Of a stretch of 5,807 nucleotides of DNA, positions 5,158 through 5,807 are shown one piece after another. Both the position numbers and the translations under genes were made by a program. Positions within the stretch are counted from its first letter, which is position 1; each line of letters opens with the position of its first letter. Source of the DNA: Acidobacteriota bacterium. Lineage in GTDB: Bacteria; Acidobacteriota; Terriglobia; Terriglobales; Acidobacteriaceae. The stretch is taken from NCBI GenBank assembly GCA_003225615.1, contig QIAS01000299.1, forward strand, positions 1-5,807, read 5' to 3'. The notes under the pieces are model-generated. The model saw nothing but the letters and a program-made list of their open reading frames with translations. It was not told the DNA's origin and did no database searches.

Positions 5158-5517
5158 TCACTGCGGTACCACTCCGACCTTGGGCTGTGAGTAGGGCGCG
5201 CCGATCTCCATTCGGTAGCTGTCGGTCCATCCGTATTGCATGGCGAGCAGCACAAACCCGGTAAAGACGACGACGAACAAGAAAAATCCCCGCCGTTCCG
5301 CCCATAAATGCATGAAGAACATCAGCGCAAGACCGGCCTCGGCAAGCGCGATCAGCAGCATGCGCGCAAACTTCGCCGTTGTGTCGACATGGCTGTAAGC
5401 AATGCCGAACTGCAACCCGGCGAGGATCAAAATACACACGTAGATCGCAATATACTTTCCGAGCGTGTCCGTGTATCTGGCCGCTGGTTCATGGGGTTGC
5501 ACATCGGGCGTGTCCAT
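5158..5517 (-). CDS. coxD: Cytochrome c oxidase subunit IV, prokaryotic type
   Basis: A 119-residue protein with three membrane segments, about 22-41 (YIAIYVCILILAGLQFGIAY), 50-72 and 78-94, the usual size and topology of bacterial oxidase subunit IV (COX4_pro, also called CtaF or CyoD-like). The second segment carries the family signature ALAEAGLALMFFMHLW (57-72). It is a small inner-membrane accessory subunit of a haem-copper terminal oxidase that passes electrons to oxygen; family members help assemble or stabilise the CuB site of subunit I. The start at 5517 is supported by GGAG eight bases upstream. The gene follows subunit III by 25 bp and is followed 11 bp later by the CxxC protein gene, so the three are co-transcribed. 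Subunit III just upstream suggests a caa3/aa3-type enzyme. The exact symbol depends on the naming scheme. Confidence 0.87.
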   Translation of the reverse strand: MDTPDVQPHEPAARYTDTLGKYIAIYVCILILAGLQFGIAYSHVDTTAKFARMLLIALAEAGLALMFFMHLWAERRGFFLFVVVFTGFVLLAMQYGWTDSYRMEIGAPYSQPKVGVVPQ

Positions 5518-5542
5518 AGTCTTTTCTCCGAATTTTTCGATC

Positions 5543-5807
5543 TCAATGAGACAGATTCAAAAGATAGACGAACGGAACGACGAACATCCAGACCAAGTCC
5601 ACAAAGTGCCAGTACAGACCTGTCACCTCCAGGTCGTCGGCATTGTACCGGCCGTTCTTATATCGAACTCCCACCGCGATCAAAGCGACGACGCCACCGG
5701 TAACGTGCAATAGGTGCAGCCCCGTAATGCTGAAGAAGGACGCACCGAAGAGCCCGGTGCCCCACGGATTGGTGAACAGGGTCATGCCTTCACCAATTAA
5801 CCCCAGC
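5543..5807 (-). CDS. coxC: Cytochrome c oxidase subunit III, C-terminal part (cut by right edge)
   Basis: The last 87 residues of subunit III; the N-terminal part lies beyond the window. An ATG at 5785 is in frame but is not the start, because the frame continues upstream as LGLIGEG, which matches the conserved loop before TLFTNPWGTGLF. Family signatures are plain: FFSITGLHLLHVTGG (H-x-x-H in a membrane helix) and the closing GLYWHFVDLVWMFVVPF. Two membrane segments are visible, about 20-45 and 65-82 of the fragment. Subunit III stabilises the haem-copper oxidase and supports proton uptake without carrying redox metals. It ends 25 bp before subunit IV, which fits the common order of subunit III then IV; subunits I and II are expected further right. 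Confidence 0.92.
   Translation of the reverse strand, partial: LGLIGEGMTLFTNPWGTGLFGASFFSITGLHLLHVTGGVVALIAVGVRYKNGRYNADDLEVTGLYWHFVDLVWMFVVPFVYLLNLSH

Noticed and set aside
5147..5437. N-terminal extension of the small CxxC protein frame to 5437
   Set aside because: It runs antiparallel in frame with, and on top of, the subunit IV gene on the same strand. The signal peptide begins just after the ATG at 5146.

Overview
The window looks like chromosomal DNA of moderate G+C content from a soil-type bacterium, most likely an Acidobacteriota. The evidence is gene-family resemblance: a secreted VWA-domain protein of the kind abundant in that phylum, a CAD2-like zinc alcohol dehydrogenase, and a cytochrome oxidase tail (subunit III, subunit IV, then a small CxxC membrane protein). 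This is inference from remembered families, not from a search.

Layout. Bases 1-174 hold the start of an unrecognised minus-strand gene that runs off the left edge. Bases 335-1306 (minus) encode a secreted von Willebrand factor A protein with an intact metal-binding (MIDAS) motif; a terminator-like hairpin lies inside its last codons. Bases 1307-1600 form a gap with a striking RNA-like element: a perfect 10-bp inverted repeat enclosing two smaller hairpins. Its 3' arm contains a strong Shine-Dalgarno sequence in front of a 49-codon plus-strand ORF. Bases 1601-2593 (minus) encode a zinc-dependent alcohol dehydrogenase. Upstream of it is a 203-bp spacer with AT-rich 11-bp direct repeats directly beside a 14-bp perfect palindrome that resembles a chromosomal parS (ParB-binding) site.

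Bases 2797-3465 (minus) encode a TetR-family regulator. It diverges across about 140 bp from a secreted LIP-family (CalA-like) alpha/beta hydrolase at 3608-4864 (plus). The hydrolase fold is recognisable, but the nucleophile serine is glycine and the catalytic histidine is proline, so it looks like a pseudoenzyme. From the right edge a minus-strand operon runs inwards: cytochrome c oxidase subunit III (cut by the window), subunit IV, and a 91-residue exported CxxC membrane protein that ends 6 bp from the tail of the hydrolase gene.

Working together: the oxidase genes form the end of an aerobic terminal oxidase operon. The TetR gene and the hydrolase form a plausible regulator/target pair. The dehydrogenase lies downstream of TetR on the same strand, but the 203-bp spacer with its own repeats suggests separate control. 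The items most worth a second look are the inactive-looking lipase homologue, the parS-like palindrome, and the structured leader over the 49-codon ORF. I saw no tRNA, rRNA, CRISPR array or intact mobile element.
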